From contig MWBQ01000084.1 in the NCBI GenBank assembly GCA_002069605.1, positions 1 to 34,686 on the forward strand: a stretch of 34,686 bases of DNA. The letters are read 5' to 3'. Under the pieces are notes generated by a model. It was not told where the DNA came from, searched no databases, and was given only the letters and a program-made list of their open reading frames with translations. This DNA is from Candidatus Atribacteria bacterium ADurb.Bin276 (GTDB lineage: Bacteria > Atribacterota > Atribacteria > Atribacterales > Atribacteraceae). Position numbers and translations under genes: made by a program. Positions 13,122 through 22,017 of the stretch are shown one piece after another; position 1 is the stretch's first letter, and the number at the start of each line of letters is the position of its first letter.

Positions 13122-14871
13122 AAAACCAAAGATAGTTATTAACCATAGAATAGAATTGTTTACTTGGATTTTGTTTGGAATATTTGTCTTTCTTTTTTTT
13201 AATTTGTGGTATTTGAGTGTATTGCAATCCGGCCTCTATCAGGAAAAATCTGAGCGTAACCGGATTCGAATGATCCCGCTCCAAGCGCCTCGAGGAATAA
13301 TAACCGATCGATATGGTCAGATCCTCGCTCAAGATGTACCGAGGTTTGCAGCTGTTTTATTACCTGGAAGCGCTGATCCAGAAAAAAGCCGTCAGATATT
13401 GGAAAAAACTATCAAAAGAAAGATTGAAGAACCGCTCCGTGACCGGTATTCGGGAGAAATCATTCTTGCTTCCCAGATGAGTATCGAGGAGGTTGCTATG
13501 GTTGAAGAAACCAGGAAAGAGCTCCCTGGTGTGATGATTGAAGCTTATCCCAAGAGAATTTATCCCCCCGGTGAAGATATCGCCCATATTGTTGGATATG
13601 TGGGGAAAATAAACAGCGAGGAACTAAAAAGATTTGGCCAGACCAATTATAATAATGAAGATGTTGTTGGAAAAAGTGGAATTGAGCTTAATTATGAAGA
13701 ATTTCTCAGGGGTCAAAAGGGATATCGAAAAATTGAGGTTGACGCCTTGGGGAGAATAGTACGAATTTTAGATACCAGCTTTCCACGATTTCGGCATACC
13801 TTAACTCTTACTTTAGATTTGGAATTGCAAAGGTATTGCAATGAGCTCTTAGCTGGAAAGAGTGGTGTGATTATAGTTGGGGATCCGACTAATGGAGAAT
13901 TATTAGCAATGGCAAATCAACCCTCTTTTGAACCTAACCTATTGGTTGACGGGGTAAGCCAGGATGAATGGAATGAATTAATTGAAAATCCTCAAAATCC
14001 CTTGACAACAAGATCTCTTCAAGCCCTTTATCCACCTGGTTCAATATTTAAATTAATAGTTGGTTTAGCTGCCCAGGAAGCCAATATCGTTTCAAGAGAA
14101 AGAACAATTTTTTGCCCCGGGTACTATGAATACAATAATCGGAGGTATCCTTGTTGGAGAAAAGCTGGGCATGGAAGATTGAATTACGAGGATGCTCTTG
14201 CTCAATCCTGTAATGTTACATTTTACACCTTAGGTTTGGAACTCGGTCAAGATAGAATAATTGATATGGCAAGGCGCTTAGGTTTTGAAGAGGATACTGG
14301 GATTGATTTACCGGGGGAGAACCATGGCTTTTTACCTACCTCTCGCTGGAAGAGACAGAAAATCGGAGAACCTTGGTATCCAGGAGATACCATAAATCTT
14401 TCTATCGGACAAGGGTATCTTTTAGTCACTCCTTTTGAAATTTTCCAAAGTGTTGTTGCAATTTCCAACCGAGGGGTGGTATATACTCCTCATTTTTTAA
14501 AAGTCGTCCAAAACGATAAGAGAGAAGTTATCGAACGAACACTACCAAAAGTAAAAAATCGAATAGAGTTGAAGCCAGATATCTGGGAAAGACTGATTCG
14601 AGGAATGACCAAGGTGGTCGTTGAGGGAACCGGTAGAGCCTGTCGGGATTTGCCAATCCCAATAGCCGGGAAAACTGGAACCGCCCAAAATCCTCATGGT
14701 AACGATCATTCTTGGTTTGCTGGCTTTTTCCCCATTGATAATCCCCGTTACGTTTTTGTGGTTTTAGTTGAAAACGGTGGAGATGGAAGCGGAGAAGCAG
14801 CTCATCGAAGTAAGGATTTAATACAATGGATCTATGATCACCGGGAGAATACACTTAATGAAAACGGTTAA
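13111..14871 (+). CDS. mrdA: Penicillin-binding protein 2 (elongasome transpeptidase)
   Basis: A 586-aa class B penicillin-binding protein that cross-links peptidoglycan during side-wall growth with RodA. It has a single N-terminal membrane anchor (about 17-37), a dimerisation/pedestal domain (about 55-220) and a transpeptidase domain with the three active-site motifs S311-x-x-K314 (in PPGSIFK), S366-C-N368 and K521-T-G523 (GKTGTAQ). The start overlaps the mreD stop; GAGAGG lies about eight bases upstream. The next gene is rodA, its glycosyltransferase partner. Length and motifs are as expected for an intact PBP2. Confidence 0.96.
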   Translation: MWNEKPKIVINHRIELFTWILFGIFVFLFFNLWYLSVLQSGLYQEKSERNRIRMIPLQAPRGIITDRYGQILAQDVPRFAAVLLPGSADPEKSRQILEKTIKRKIEEPLRDRYSGEIILASQMSIEEVAMVEETRKELPGVMIEAYPKRIYPPGEDIAHIVGYVGKINSEELKRFGQTNYNNEDVVGKSGIELNYEEFLRGQKGYRKIEVDALGRIVRILDTSFPRFRHTLTLTLDLELQRYCNELLAGKSGVIIVGDPTNGELLAMANQPSFEPNLLVDGVSQDEWNELIENPQNPLTTRSLQALYPPGSIFKLIVGLAAQEANIVSRERTIFCPGYYEYNNRRYPCWRKAGHGRLNYEDALAQSCNVTFYTLGLELGQDRIIDMARRLGFEEDTGIDLPGENHGFLPTSRWKRQKIGEPWYPGDTINLSIGQGYLLVTPFEIFQSVVAISNRGVVYTPHFLKVVQNDKREVIERTLPKVKNRIELKPDIWERLIRGMTKVVVEGTGRACRDLPIPIAGKTGTAQNPHGNDHSWFAGFFPIDNPRYVFVVLVENGGDGSGEAAHRSKDLIQWIYDHRENTLNENG

Positions 14872-15934
14872 AATGTTTCCCATCATTATTCTTTCTCTCA
14901 ATATAGTTGGTCTTTTGGCAGTTTATAGTACCGATCCCCTTCGTGGTGAAGCTGTCTTTATTCAGACCTTTTTTGGAAGACAACTGATGTGGAGTCTATT
15001 GGGCTGGTTAGTTTTTTGGGGAATTAGTCGTATTCATTACCATTGGTTTATCAAGTTGGAATGGATGATTTATTTAATTATAATTCTCTCTTTAATAGTA
15101 GTTTTGTTTTTTGGAAGTGGAGATGATGTAGGAACTCGACGTTGGATATTATTTCGTTCCGTTCAACCTTCAGAGTTTTCTAAAGTTGGAATGGCGGTTT
15201 TTTTAGCAGCGTTTTTGAGTGCTCAACCTGAAGACTATGGAAGCTGGCAACTTCTTCTAAAAACATCGTTTTTATCAATTATCCCAACTGGTTTGATATT
15301 CCTTGAACCGGATTTGGGGACAGCTTTGGTCATAATAGTTCTTTGGTTTTCGGCGTTATTTTTTTGTGGCTTTCAATGGAAAAAAATTTTGGCGGTTTTT
15401 GCTGGTTTAGTAGGTTTAATTCCATTTTTTTGGTTGGTTTTACACGACTATCAAAGAAAGCGGTTGCTTTCTTTTTTTGCTCCTCAATCTGATCCCCTGG
15501 GAACCGGTTATAATGTTCTGCAATCGAAAATTACTATTGGAGCAGGGAGTTTTTTTGGAAAGGGTTGGCTTTCGGGAACCCAATCCCAACTCCGGTTCCT
15601 TCCCGCTCATTATACCGATTTTATTTTTGCTTCTTGGTGTGAACAATGGGGCTTTGTTGGGGGTGTGATTATCCTTGCTCTATTTTTCTGGCTTATTTGG
15701 TCAATTTTCCGGATTGGGATAGAAACACCTGATTTAGAGGGTAAGATACTTACTACTCTCTTTGGTTCAATGTTTGTATTTCAAGTGATGATTAATGTTG
15801 GAATGAATATGGGTGTTATGCCGGTTACCGGTATTCCCTTGCCGTTTATTAGTTATGGAGGGAGTTCGCTGTTTATCAATATGATAGCCATGGGGATGGT
15901 ATGGAATATTGCCCAGTCGGGAGGAAACGAATAG
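14858..15934 (+). CDS. rodA: Peptidoglycan glycosyltransferase RodA (SEDS)
   Basis: A 358-aa multi-pass SEDS protein that polymerises lipid II for the elongasome. Visible family blocks are RRWILFRSVQPSEFSK (about 94-109), LEPDLGTALVI, and HYTDFIFASWCEQWG with the catalytic-type aspartate at D254. The C-terminus has PFISYGGSSL. I placed the start at the ATG at 14858, because GGGAGAA (14843-14849) lies eight bases upstream. The in-frame ATG at 14834 lacks such a site and would lengthen the overlap with mrdA. As chosen, it overlaps mrdA by 14 bases. Confidence 0.94.
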   Translation: MKTVKMFPIIILSLNIVGLLAVYSTDPLRGEAVFIQTFFGRQLMWSLLGWLVFWGISRIHYHWFIKLEWMIYLIIILSLIVVLFFGSGDDVGTRRWILFRSVQPSEFSKVGMAVFLAAFLSAQPEDYGSWQLLLKTSFLSIIPTGLIFLEPDLGTALVIIVLWFSALFFCGFQWKKILAVFAGLVGLIPFFWLVLHDYQRKRLLSFFAPQSDPLGTGYNVLQSKITIGAGSFFGKGWLSGTQSQLRFLPAHYTDFIFASWCEQWGFVGGVIILALFFWLIWSIFRIGIETPDLEGKILTTLFGSMFVFQVMINVGMNMGVMPVTGIPLPFISYGGSSLFINMIAMGMVWNIAQSGGNE

Positions 15935-17766
15935 TGGTAGAAAAAATACCAGATCAAGAGAATTTTTTTAAAAACGAATTGCTCAAGATTACCAAACCAG
16001 CACGTTATATAGGAGAAGAATGGAATATACTTGTAAAAAATCCTTCCCAAACGACCTGCTCAGTTGTGCTTGGGTTTCCCGATATCTATGAAATAGGAAT
16101 GTCTCACTTAGGGCTAAAAATTCTTTATCAGATATTAAACGACCTTCCCGGGGTTCGTGCTGAACGAGCTTTTGTCCCTTGGCCAGATTTAGGAAAACTC
16201 ATGAAAGAAAAGAGCATCCCGCTTTTTAGCTTAGAGAACAAAATCCCCATCCGATCTTTTGACATAGTGGGGCTTAGCCTGCAAACCGAGATGAATTTTA
16301 CCAATATCCTTTATTTTCTCGATTTATCTCAAATCCCTTTTCGAAGTTCGGAAAGGGAAGATGACTTTCCTATTATCATTGGTGGTGGAGCATCAACCTG
16401 TAATCCAGAGCCCATCAGTGATTTTTTTGATGCTTTTTTGATTGGTGAAGGGGAAGAGGCTTTTGTAGAAATCATCCAAATTGTTTCGGCTATGAAAGGT
16501 CAAAGAAAAGGTGATATTTTATCCGAATTAGCAAAAGTTGTGGGAGTTTATATACCAAGTTTTTATCAGGTTGGTTATTCAAAAAATGGTATTATTTCAA
16601 AAATTCAAACCATGAATAAAAGGGCATTTCCTCAGATTCAGAGAAGATGGCTTAAAGATTTAGATAATGCTCTCTATCCAGAGGCAATACCAGTTCCATA
16701 TATAAGCATCGTTCATGATCGAATTCCCCTGGAAATTTCACGGGGTTGCACCCGAGGTTGTCGTTTTTGTCAAGCGGGCATGATCTATCGACCTCACCGA
16801 GAACGATCTCCGGAAAACATAGTTCATCTCGCAGAAAAATTGGTGACTTCAACCGGTTACGAAGAAATATCTCTTCTTTCTTTAAGTAGCACGGATCATT
16901 CTCGGATCGAAGAAATCATCTCCAATCTCTCTCGACGATTTGAAGCAAAAAATGTTAATATTTCACTTCCTTCCATACGGATGGATACTTTCTCGGTCCA
17001 AATTGCTCAGAATTTAAAACGAGTTCGGAAAAGTGGTCTCACTTTTGCTCCTGAAGCAGGTACCGATCGTCTTCGCCGGATAATCAATAAAGGATTAACC
17101 GATCAGGAAATATTTTCAACTTTAGAAAAAGTCTTTGAAGGTGGTTGGGATGATGTTAAACTTTACTTTATGTTTGGACTTCCTGATGAAAAAGAATCGG
17201 ACCTGATCGGAATTTCCCAGTTGGTGAACGAAGGTCTTCAAATCGGAAAAAAAATTCGCGGTAAAAGAGTGAGCATCCATTTAAACCTTTCCGCTTTTGT
17301 GCCAAAACCACATACTCCTTTTCAATGGATGGGTCAGAATAGTCTGGAAGAATTTGAAGAAAAAATCCAGAGAATAAAGGCTGGTTTTTCCAGGGATCGT
17401 CGCTTGATCCGTATGAATTGGTCGGACTTTAAGGAAAGCACCCTCGAAGCAGTATTATCTCGCGGTGATCGGAGGCTATCAAGAGTGATCGAAAAAGCCT
17501 ACCATTTAGGTCAAATTATGGATGGTTGGCGGGAATTCTTTTCTTTTGAAAGATGGAAACTAGCCTTTGAAGAAGTAGGTTTGGATTATCACTTTTATTC
17601 AGAAAGATGGCGAGACCCAAAAGAAATTCTTCCCTGGGATCATATCTCCTCTGGAGTGAAGAAGGAATATTTATTAAAAGAGTTGGAAAAATCTCGCCGC
17701 CAAGAGGTTACACCCAGATGTATTCATTTTCAGGAATGTATGAGTTGTGGGGTTTGTTCATCATGA
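15934..17766 (+). CDS. TIGR03960-type B12-binding/radical SAM protein
   Basis: A 610-aa radical SAM protein of the TIGR03960 type. The first ~250 residues resemble a cobalamin-binding-type domain (PDIYEIGMSHLGLKILYQI at 49-67; IIIGGGASTCNPEP at 147-160). The radical SAM core starts at SRGCTRGCRFC with C272, C276, C279, followed by PEAGTDRLRRIINKG. The C-terminus ends in a cysteine pair, CMSCGVC. The GTG start at 15934 shares its G with the rodA stop TAG, and GGGAGG (15919-15924) lies nine bases upstream, which decides this start against the ATG at 15901. Function unknown; the partner DUF2344 gene follows and RNase G/E comes after that, a recurrent association. Confidence 0.9.
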   Translation: MVEKIPDQENFFKNELLKITKPARYIGEEWNILVKNPSQTTCSVVLGFPDIYEIGMSHLGLKILYQILNDLPGVRAERAFVPWPDLGKLMKEKSIPLFSLENKIPIRSFDIVGLSLQTEMNFTNILYFLDLSQIPFRSSEREDDFPIIIGGGASTCNPEPISDFFDAFLIGEGEEAFVEIIQIVSAMKGQRKGDILSELAKVVGVYIPSFYQVGYSKNGIISKIQTMNKRAFPQIQRRWLKDLDNALYPEAIPVPYISIVHDRIPLEISRGCTRGCRFCQAGMIYRPHRERSPENIVHLAEKLVTSTGYEEISLLSLSSTDHSRIEEIISNLSRRFEAKNVNISLPSIRMDTFSVQIAQNLKRVRKSGLTFAPEAGTDRLRRIINKGLTDQEIFSTLEKVFEGGWDDVKLYFMFGLPDEKESDLIGISQLVNEGLQIGKKIRGKRVSIHLNLSAFVPKPHTPFQWMGQNSLEEFEEKIQRIKAGFSRDRRLIRMNWSDFKESTLEAVLSRGDRRLSRVIEKAYHLGQIMDGWREFFSFERWKLAFEEVGLDYHFYSERWRDPKEILPWDHISSGVKKEYLLKELEKSRRQEVTPRCIHFQECMSCGVCSS

Positions 17767-18362
17767 ATTTTACCGATCGTTATCGTTATCGTTGTCGACA
17801 TCTCAAATTAGTGCCTTTTCATCTTCTTTCCCAGTTAGATCTTACTCGATTTTGGGATCGAGTCTTACGAAGGGCGGGGCTTCCGATAGTTTTTTCTCAA
17901 GGTTTTAATCCTCGTCCTTTGTTATCATTTGGGCCGGCCACTGTTACTGGTGTTATAAGCTGGACCGAATATCTTGATATGACCTTTTATGAATTTATAG
18001 AACCTGAACAACTCAAAAACATTCTTAATTCACAAGTACTGGAAGAAATGAGAGTTGTTGAAGTCAACTCAATCCCTCTCGACTTTCCCAGCATCATGAA
18101 ATCGCTGATTAGCGTTCAATATGCCTTTATTTTTAAAGATGAGGGTAATATTGGCAATCACCAGGTATTATTCTCCATAGAAGATATTGAAGAATTAGAA
18201 AGAAAAAAAATGGAAAAACAAGAATGTATGATATCATTCTTGTTTAAGAAAAAAAACATTCTATTGAATCCTTATAAATCATTAGAATTTATGCCGAAAG
18301 AATCAGGTTTTAATCGAGAAAATTTAGTGGAAATAATCAAGCAAAATTATTATTGGTTTTAA
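17763..18362 (+). CDS. TIGR03936/DUF2344 radical-SAM-associated protein
   Basis: A 199-aa protein of the DUF2344 family, which accompanies or is fused to the TIGR03960 radical SAM protein in many anaerobes. Family blocks seen are LVPFHLLSQLDLTRFWDRVLRRAGLP, then FSQGFNPRPLLSFGPA. The ATG at 17763 overlaps the previous stop (ATGA). The open frame extends further upstream to 17607, but those residues overlap the radical SAM gene and are unlike the family. A role in tRNA or ribosomal RNA modification has seemed plausible because of the rng and rplU neighbours, but this is not established. Confidence 0.88.
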   Translation: MNFTDRYRYRCRHLKLVPFHLLSQLDLTRFWDRVLRRAGLPIVFSQGFNPRPLLSFGPATVTGVISWTEYLDMTFYEFIEPEQLKNILNSQVLEEMRVVEVNSIPLDFPSIMKSLISVQYAFIFKDEGNIGNHQVLFSIEDIEELERKKMEKQECMISFLFKKKNILLNPYKSLEFMPKESGFNRENLVEIIKQNYYWF

Positions 18363-18380
18363 TTAGCGGAGGGTTAAACA

Positions 18381-19862
18381 TTGAAAAAAGATATCGTCAT
18401 AGATATGTCTGAAGCCGAAGTTCGTGCTGCGCTTTTGGAAAATGGACAAGTAGTAGAATTTTTCTTTGAAAGAGCAGCCGAAAAACGATTAGCAGGAAAT
18501 ATTTTTAAAGGGATCGTAGAAAATGTTCTACCCGGTATACAATCGGCTTTTGTTAATACTGGTTTTGATAAAAATGCTTTTTTGTTTATTGGAGATATCC
18601 TGTTGGATGAGAAAGGGAAAATAAAGAGCATAGATCAACTCCTTCAAACCGGAAAGGAAATTGTTGTTCAGGTAGCCAAGGAACCAATGGGAACTAAAGG
18701 GGCTCGAGTGACGACCAAAATTTCTTTACCAGGGAGATATGTGGTTTTAATGCCCGGAATGAATAATATGGGTATTTCCCATCGAATTTCTTCTTCAGAA
18801 GAACGAGATAAGCTGAAGAAATTAATTGAAAAAATTCGACCAGCCAACATGGGAGTCATAGTGAGAACAGTTGCTGAGGGTAAAAGTAATGAAGAAATAA
18901 AAGAAGACATCGAATCACTGCTTCGTTTATGGAACCGAATTATGAAAAAAGCCGAACTCATTTCAGCTCCAGCGGTTCTCTATGAAGAAGCAAGCCTAAT
19001 TTATACGCTAATACGAGATGTTGTTGATGATAATTTAGGTGAAATTTGGATTAATTCCTATTTTGGTTTTCAGAAATTAAAAGATTTTATTGAATCAATG
19101 ATTCCTCGTTTCGTCGACCGTATTCATTTTTTTGATAGTAAAGAAAACATTTTCGATCATTTTAATTTAAATCGGGAATTAGAAAAAGCCTTAAGCCGGA
19201 AAGTTTGGCTCAAAAGCGGAGGGTATCTGGTTTTTGACCGAACTGAAGCAATGACAGTGATTGATGTCAATACCGGAAAATATATTGGAAAGAAAGATCT
19301 CCAAGAAACTATTTTAAAAACCAATTTAGAAGCGGCGGAAGAAATTGCCCGGCAAGTACGACTCCGAGATATCGGGGGGATAATTTTAATTGATTTTATT
19401 GACATGGGGAAGAAAGAACATCAAAAAATGGTTATGAATGTTTTTGAGCAATTTTTGTCTCACGACCGAACCCGTTCCAGTTTGGTTCAGATGAGCGAAC
19501 TGGGTTTGGTGGAAATGACTCGAAAAAGAGTTAGAAAAAACCTGGATGCCATTCTTTGCCAACCATGTAATTGTTGTCAAGGTGAAGGGAGAGTTCTTTC
19601 GATGGAGACTATCGCTATTAATTTTTTAAGGCGGGTTGAAGAAATTTGTCGCCATTCTCAATCAACGACCATTGGTTTTACTGTAGGACAAGAGCTGGGG
19701 GATTATTTAAAAAATAATGGAAAAATATTTTTAAATAATTTAAAAAAGGTATACAGTAAAGAATTGGTATGGAAAATCGATCCAAATTTATCTCTACGTC
19801 GTTATTCGATTGTTGGAGTTGGTGAAGACGGGATTCGAGAATCTATCGATAAAATAGAATAA
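18381..19862 (+). CDS. rng: Ribonuclease G/E family endoribonuclease
   Basis: A 493-aa single-strand-specific endoribonuclease for rRNA maturation and mRNA decay. An S1 domain occupies about 36-115 (GNIFKGIVENVLPGIQSAFVN). The DNase I-like catalytic domain has metal-binding D295 (VIDVNTG) and D338 (LIDFIDM). The zinc-link cysteines are C393 and C396 (CQPC). It lacks the long C-terminal scaffold of RNase E, so it is closer to RNase G in architecture. The TTG start has GGAGGG (18368-18373) seven bases upstream. It sits just before rplU-rpmA, a common arrangement. Confidence 0.94.
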   Translation: MKKDIVIDMSEAEVRAALLENGQVVEFFFERAAEKRLAGNIFKGIVENVLPGIQSAFVNTGFDKNAFLFIGDILLDEKGKIKSIDQLLQTGKEIVVQVAKEPMGTKGARVTTKISLPGRYVVLMPGMNNMGISHRISSSEERDKLKKLIEKIRPANMGVIVRTVAEGKSNEEIKEDIESLLRLWNRIMKKAELISAPAVLYEEASLIYTLIRDVVDDNLGEIWINSYFGFQKLKDFIESMIPRFVDRIHFFDSKENIFDHFNLNRELEKALSRKVWLKSGGYLVFDRTEAMTVIDVNTGKYIGKKDLQETILKTNLEAAEEIARQVRLRDIGGIILIDFIDMGKKEHQKMVMNVFEQFLSHDRTRSSLVQMSELGLVEMTRKRVRKNLDAILCQPCNCCQGEGRVLSMETIAINFLRRVEEICRHSQSTTIGFTVGQELGDYLKNNGKIFLNNLKKVYSKELVWKIDPNLSLRRYSIVGVGEDGIRESIDKIE

Positions 19863-19878
19863 TCATTGTTAGTCCCGT

Positions 19879-19907
19879 TTGACAAAATCCTTCAATCTTG
19901 ATACAGT
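19879..19907 (+). promoter_or_regulatory. Promoter of the rplU-rpmA-obg operon
   Basis: A perfect TTGACA (19879-19884) is followed after 17 bases by TACAGT (19902-19907). Transcription starting near 19914 would give a leader of about 94 nt before rplU. L21 leaders with autoregulatory structures are known in some phyla, but I see no convincing structure in this AT-rich leader. Confidence 0.7.
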
Positions 19908-20007
19908 CTTAACCGTTAAAAAGCAGGGCTAAAACCAAGAATATAATTGTAATAAAGGAATAAATAATCTGAATAAAAGTATGACTTTGGAATGGAGGAG
20001 ATTTGTA

Positions 20008-20319
20008 ATGTTCGCTCTTATTGAAGCCAGTGGAAAACAATATCCAGTTCAAGAAGGTTCGGTCATTCAACTGGATAGTTATCAAGGAAATTTAAAAGAT
20101 GAAGTGGTTTTTGAACGAGTTTTATTTATTCGTAATCAGGACCAAGTTGTTGTCGGTCGCCCCTATGTGGAGGGTGCCAAAGTTAAAGGTATCGTGTTAA
20201 GAAATGGGAAATCCAAAAAAGTTGTGGTTTTTAAATATAAACCGAAGGTGAAATACCGACGTTTAACTGGTCATCGTCAACCAATGACTTTAATAAAAAT
20301 TCAATCAATTGAATCCTAA
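20008..20319 (+). CDS. rplU: 50S ribosomal protein L21
   Basis: A 103-aa L21, beginning [17 protein letters not shown] and ending in the [15 protein letters not shown] block typical of the family. The ATG at 20008 is preceded by TGGAGGAG with seven bases between. The upstream in-frame ATG at 19981 would place this ribosome-binding site inside the gene and is rejected. L21 binds domain II of 23S rRNA next to L20. First gene of its operon. Confidence 0.97.
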   Translation: MFALIEASGKQYPVQEGSVIQLDSYQGNLKDEVVFERVLFIRNQDQVVVGRPYVEGAKVKGIVLRNGKSKKVVVFKYKPKVKYRRLTGHRQPMTLIKIQSIES

Positions 20320-20342
20320 TCCTTGAGGAGGCTTTAATAACC

Positions 20343-20612
20343 ATGGCACATAAGAAAGCAGGCGGAAGCGGGAAAAATGGACGCGATAGTAACGCTCAAA
20401 GGCTTGGTGTAAAAAAATTTAGTGGTCAGTATGTTTTGGCTGGCAACATCCTTATTCGACAGCGAGGAACAAAGATCAAACCAGGGATAAATGTGGGGAC
20501 AGCCAAGGATTATACTCTTTTTGCCCTTCAAAGTGGATATGTTGTTTATCAAGAGAAAGCTGGGAGGAAATATGTCTCGATTCTCCCTGAGATGCCTTCT
20601 CTGGATTCATAA
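20343..20612 (+). CDS. rpmA: 50S ribosomal protein L27
   Basis: An 89-aa L27 starting [17 protein letters not shown], so the functional tail that reaches the peptidyl transferase centre is at the very N-terminus. There is no cleavable N-terminal extension of the Firmicutes kind, and the 23-base gap to rplU leaves no room for the Prp protease gene. The two absences agree with each other. GAGGAGG lies ten bases or so before the ATG. Confidence 0.97.
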   Translation: MAHKKAGGSGKNGRDSNAQRLGVKKFSGQYVLAGNILIRQRGTKIKPGINVGTAKDYTLFALQSGYVVYQEKAGRKYVSILPEMPSLDS

Positions 20613-20720
20613 TTAGTATCAGTTTATTAAAATAAGAAACTCTCCTTTTTATTATCCAACTCATTTTTTTATTCAGCCTTGGAGAATCGAATGATTGATT
20701 CAGTAATTTGGGGTGTTTAA

Positions 20721-22001
20721 TTGTTTGTTGATCAGGTCATATTAAAAGTTCGTGCTGGTCGTGGTGGTGATGGTGCGATCAGTTTTTTAAGAGAAAAATA
20801 TGTCCCTCGAGGTGGGCCAGCAGGTGGGAATGGCGGAAAAGGAGGGAACGTAATTGCTATTGCATTATCTCAGAAAAAAACTTTATATGATGTTGCTATT
20901 CAGAAAGTCTACGAAGCATCAAATGGTGAACCAGGTAAAGGGAAAAATCAATTTGGAAAAGATGGAGCTGACGTGGTTTTAGTAGTACCGGTTGGCACTC
21001 AAATTATTGATCAAAAAGATAATCAAATCATAGCTGATTTAACTGAAGATAAGCAAGAAGTCATAATAGCCCGAGGTGGGCGAGGAGGACGAGGGAATAG
21101 TTCATTTGCAACATCGACCAATCAAGCTCCCCGCATTGCCGAAAAAGGAGAATTGGGTGAAGCGAGAGAGATTCGCTTAGAACTTAAATTAATTGCTGAT
21201 GTAGGCATTAGTGGTTTTCCTAATGCTGGAAAATCAACACTGCTCTCAGTAGTAAGCGCTGCAAAACCTCGAATTGCTGATTATCCATTTACTACTCTTC
21301 ATCCGAATTTAGGTGTTGTGAATCATCATGACCAGCAGTTTATTATGGTCGATGTTCCGGGCATTATTGAAGGTGCCAGCCGTGGTGCTGGTTTGGGTTT
21401 AGAATTCTTACGACACATAGAAAGGACACGTTTGATCCTCCATTGTGTGGATTTATCCCAATTCTATTCTGAGAACAATCCCTATGACGATTTTTTGACT
21501 CTTCGTCGGGAATTTGAAGCTTATAGCTCTTCTTTGGCAGCCAAACCTTTTTTTGTAGTGGCCACCAAGCTTGACCTTATCAAAGCTGCTCAAAATTTTA
21601 ATGAATTTAAATCAACTCTTGAGCAGCAGGGTATTCCGGTTTTTGGGGTTTCTTCTCTTACCAAGGAAGGAATGAATCAACTACTCGATGCGATTATCGA
21701 ATTTTTAAAAAATGCCCCTGAAATTTTTACCAAAGAAATTCTTTCTCAATCCAAAAATACCCCATTGAGTCCTATTCGATCCCGTCATTATCGATTTTCA
21801 ACGCCTTTTCTTGATCGTTTAATTGCGGAGATCGATTGGAATTCCGATAATGCTCTTTCGATTTTTAACCAAAAGTTGGTTCATTTTGACTTTCTAAAAT
21901 ATTTTTCTGCCATTCAACCCGGATCAATAGTTGAAATAGAAAATTTGAATTTTATCTGGACTGGAAAACGCCTTGAAGCCCATAAAACCACTTCCAAATG
22001 A
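20721..22001 (+). CDS. obg: GTPase Obg/CgtA
   Basis: A 426-aa ribosome-assembly GTPase. The glycine-rich Obg domain covers 1-158, the G domain about 159-340 with G1 GFPNAGKS (165-172), G3 DVPG (211-214) and G4 TKLD (282-285, where N is more usual), and a C-terminal OCT domain about 350-420 (RHYRFSTPFLDRLI). The TTG start gives the usual N-terminus MFVDQV and is preceded by GGGGTG about five bases upstream. The 108 bases between rpmA and this gene hold nothing I recognise. Confidence 0.96.
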   Translation: MFVDQVILKVRAGRGGDGAISFLREKYVPRGGPAGGNGGKGGNVIAIALSQKKTLYDVAIQKVYEASNGEPGKGKNQFGKDGADVVLVVPVGTQIIDQKDNQIIADLTEDKQEVIIARGGRGGRGNSSFATSTNQAPRIAEKGELGEAREIRLELKLIADVGISGFPNAGKSTLLSVVSAAKPRIADYPFTTLHPNLGVVNHHDQQFIMVDVPGIIEGASRGAGLGLEFLRHIERTRLILHCVDLSQFYSENNPYDDFLTLRREFEAYSSSLAAKPFFVVATKLDLIKAAQNFNEFKSTLEQQGIPVFGVSSLTKEGMNQLLDAIIEFLKNAPEIFTKEILSQSKNTPLSPIRSRHYRFSTPFLDRLIAEIDWNSDNALSIFNQKLVHFDFLKYFSAIQPGSIVEIENLNFIWTGKRLEAHKTTSK

Positions 22002-22017
22002 TCATTTTAATAAACCG

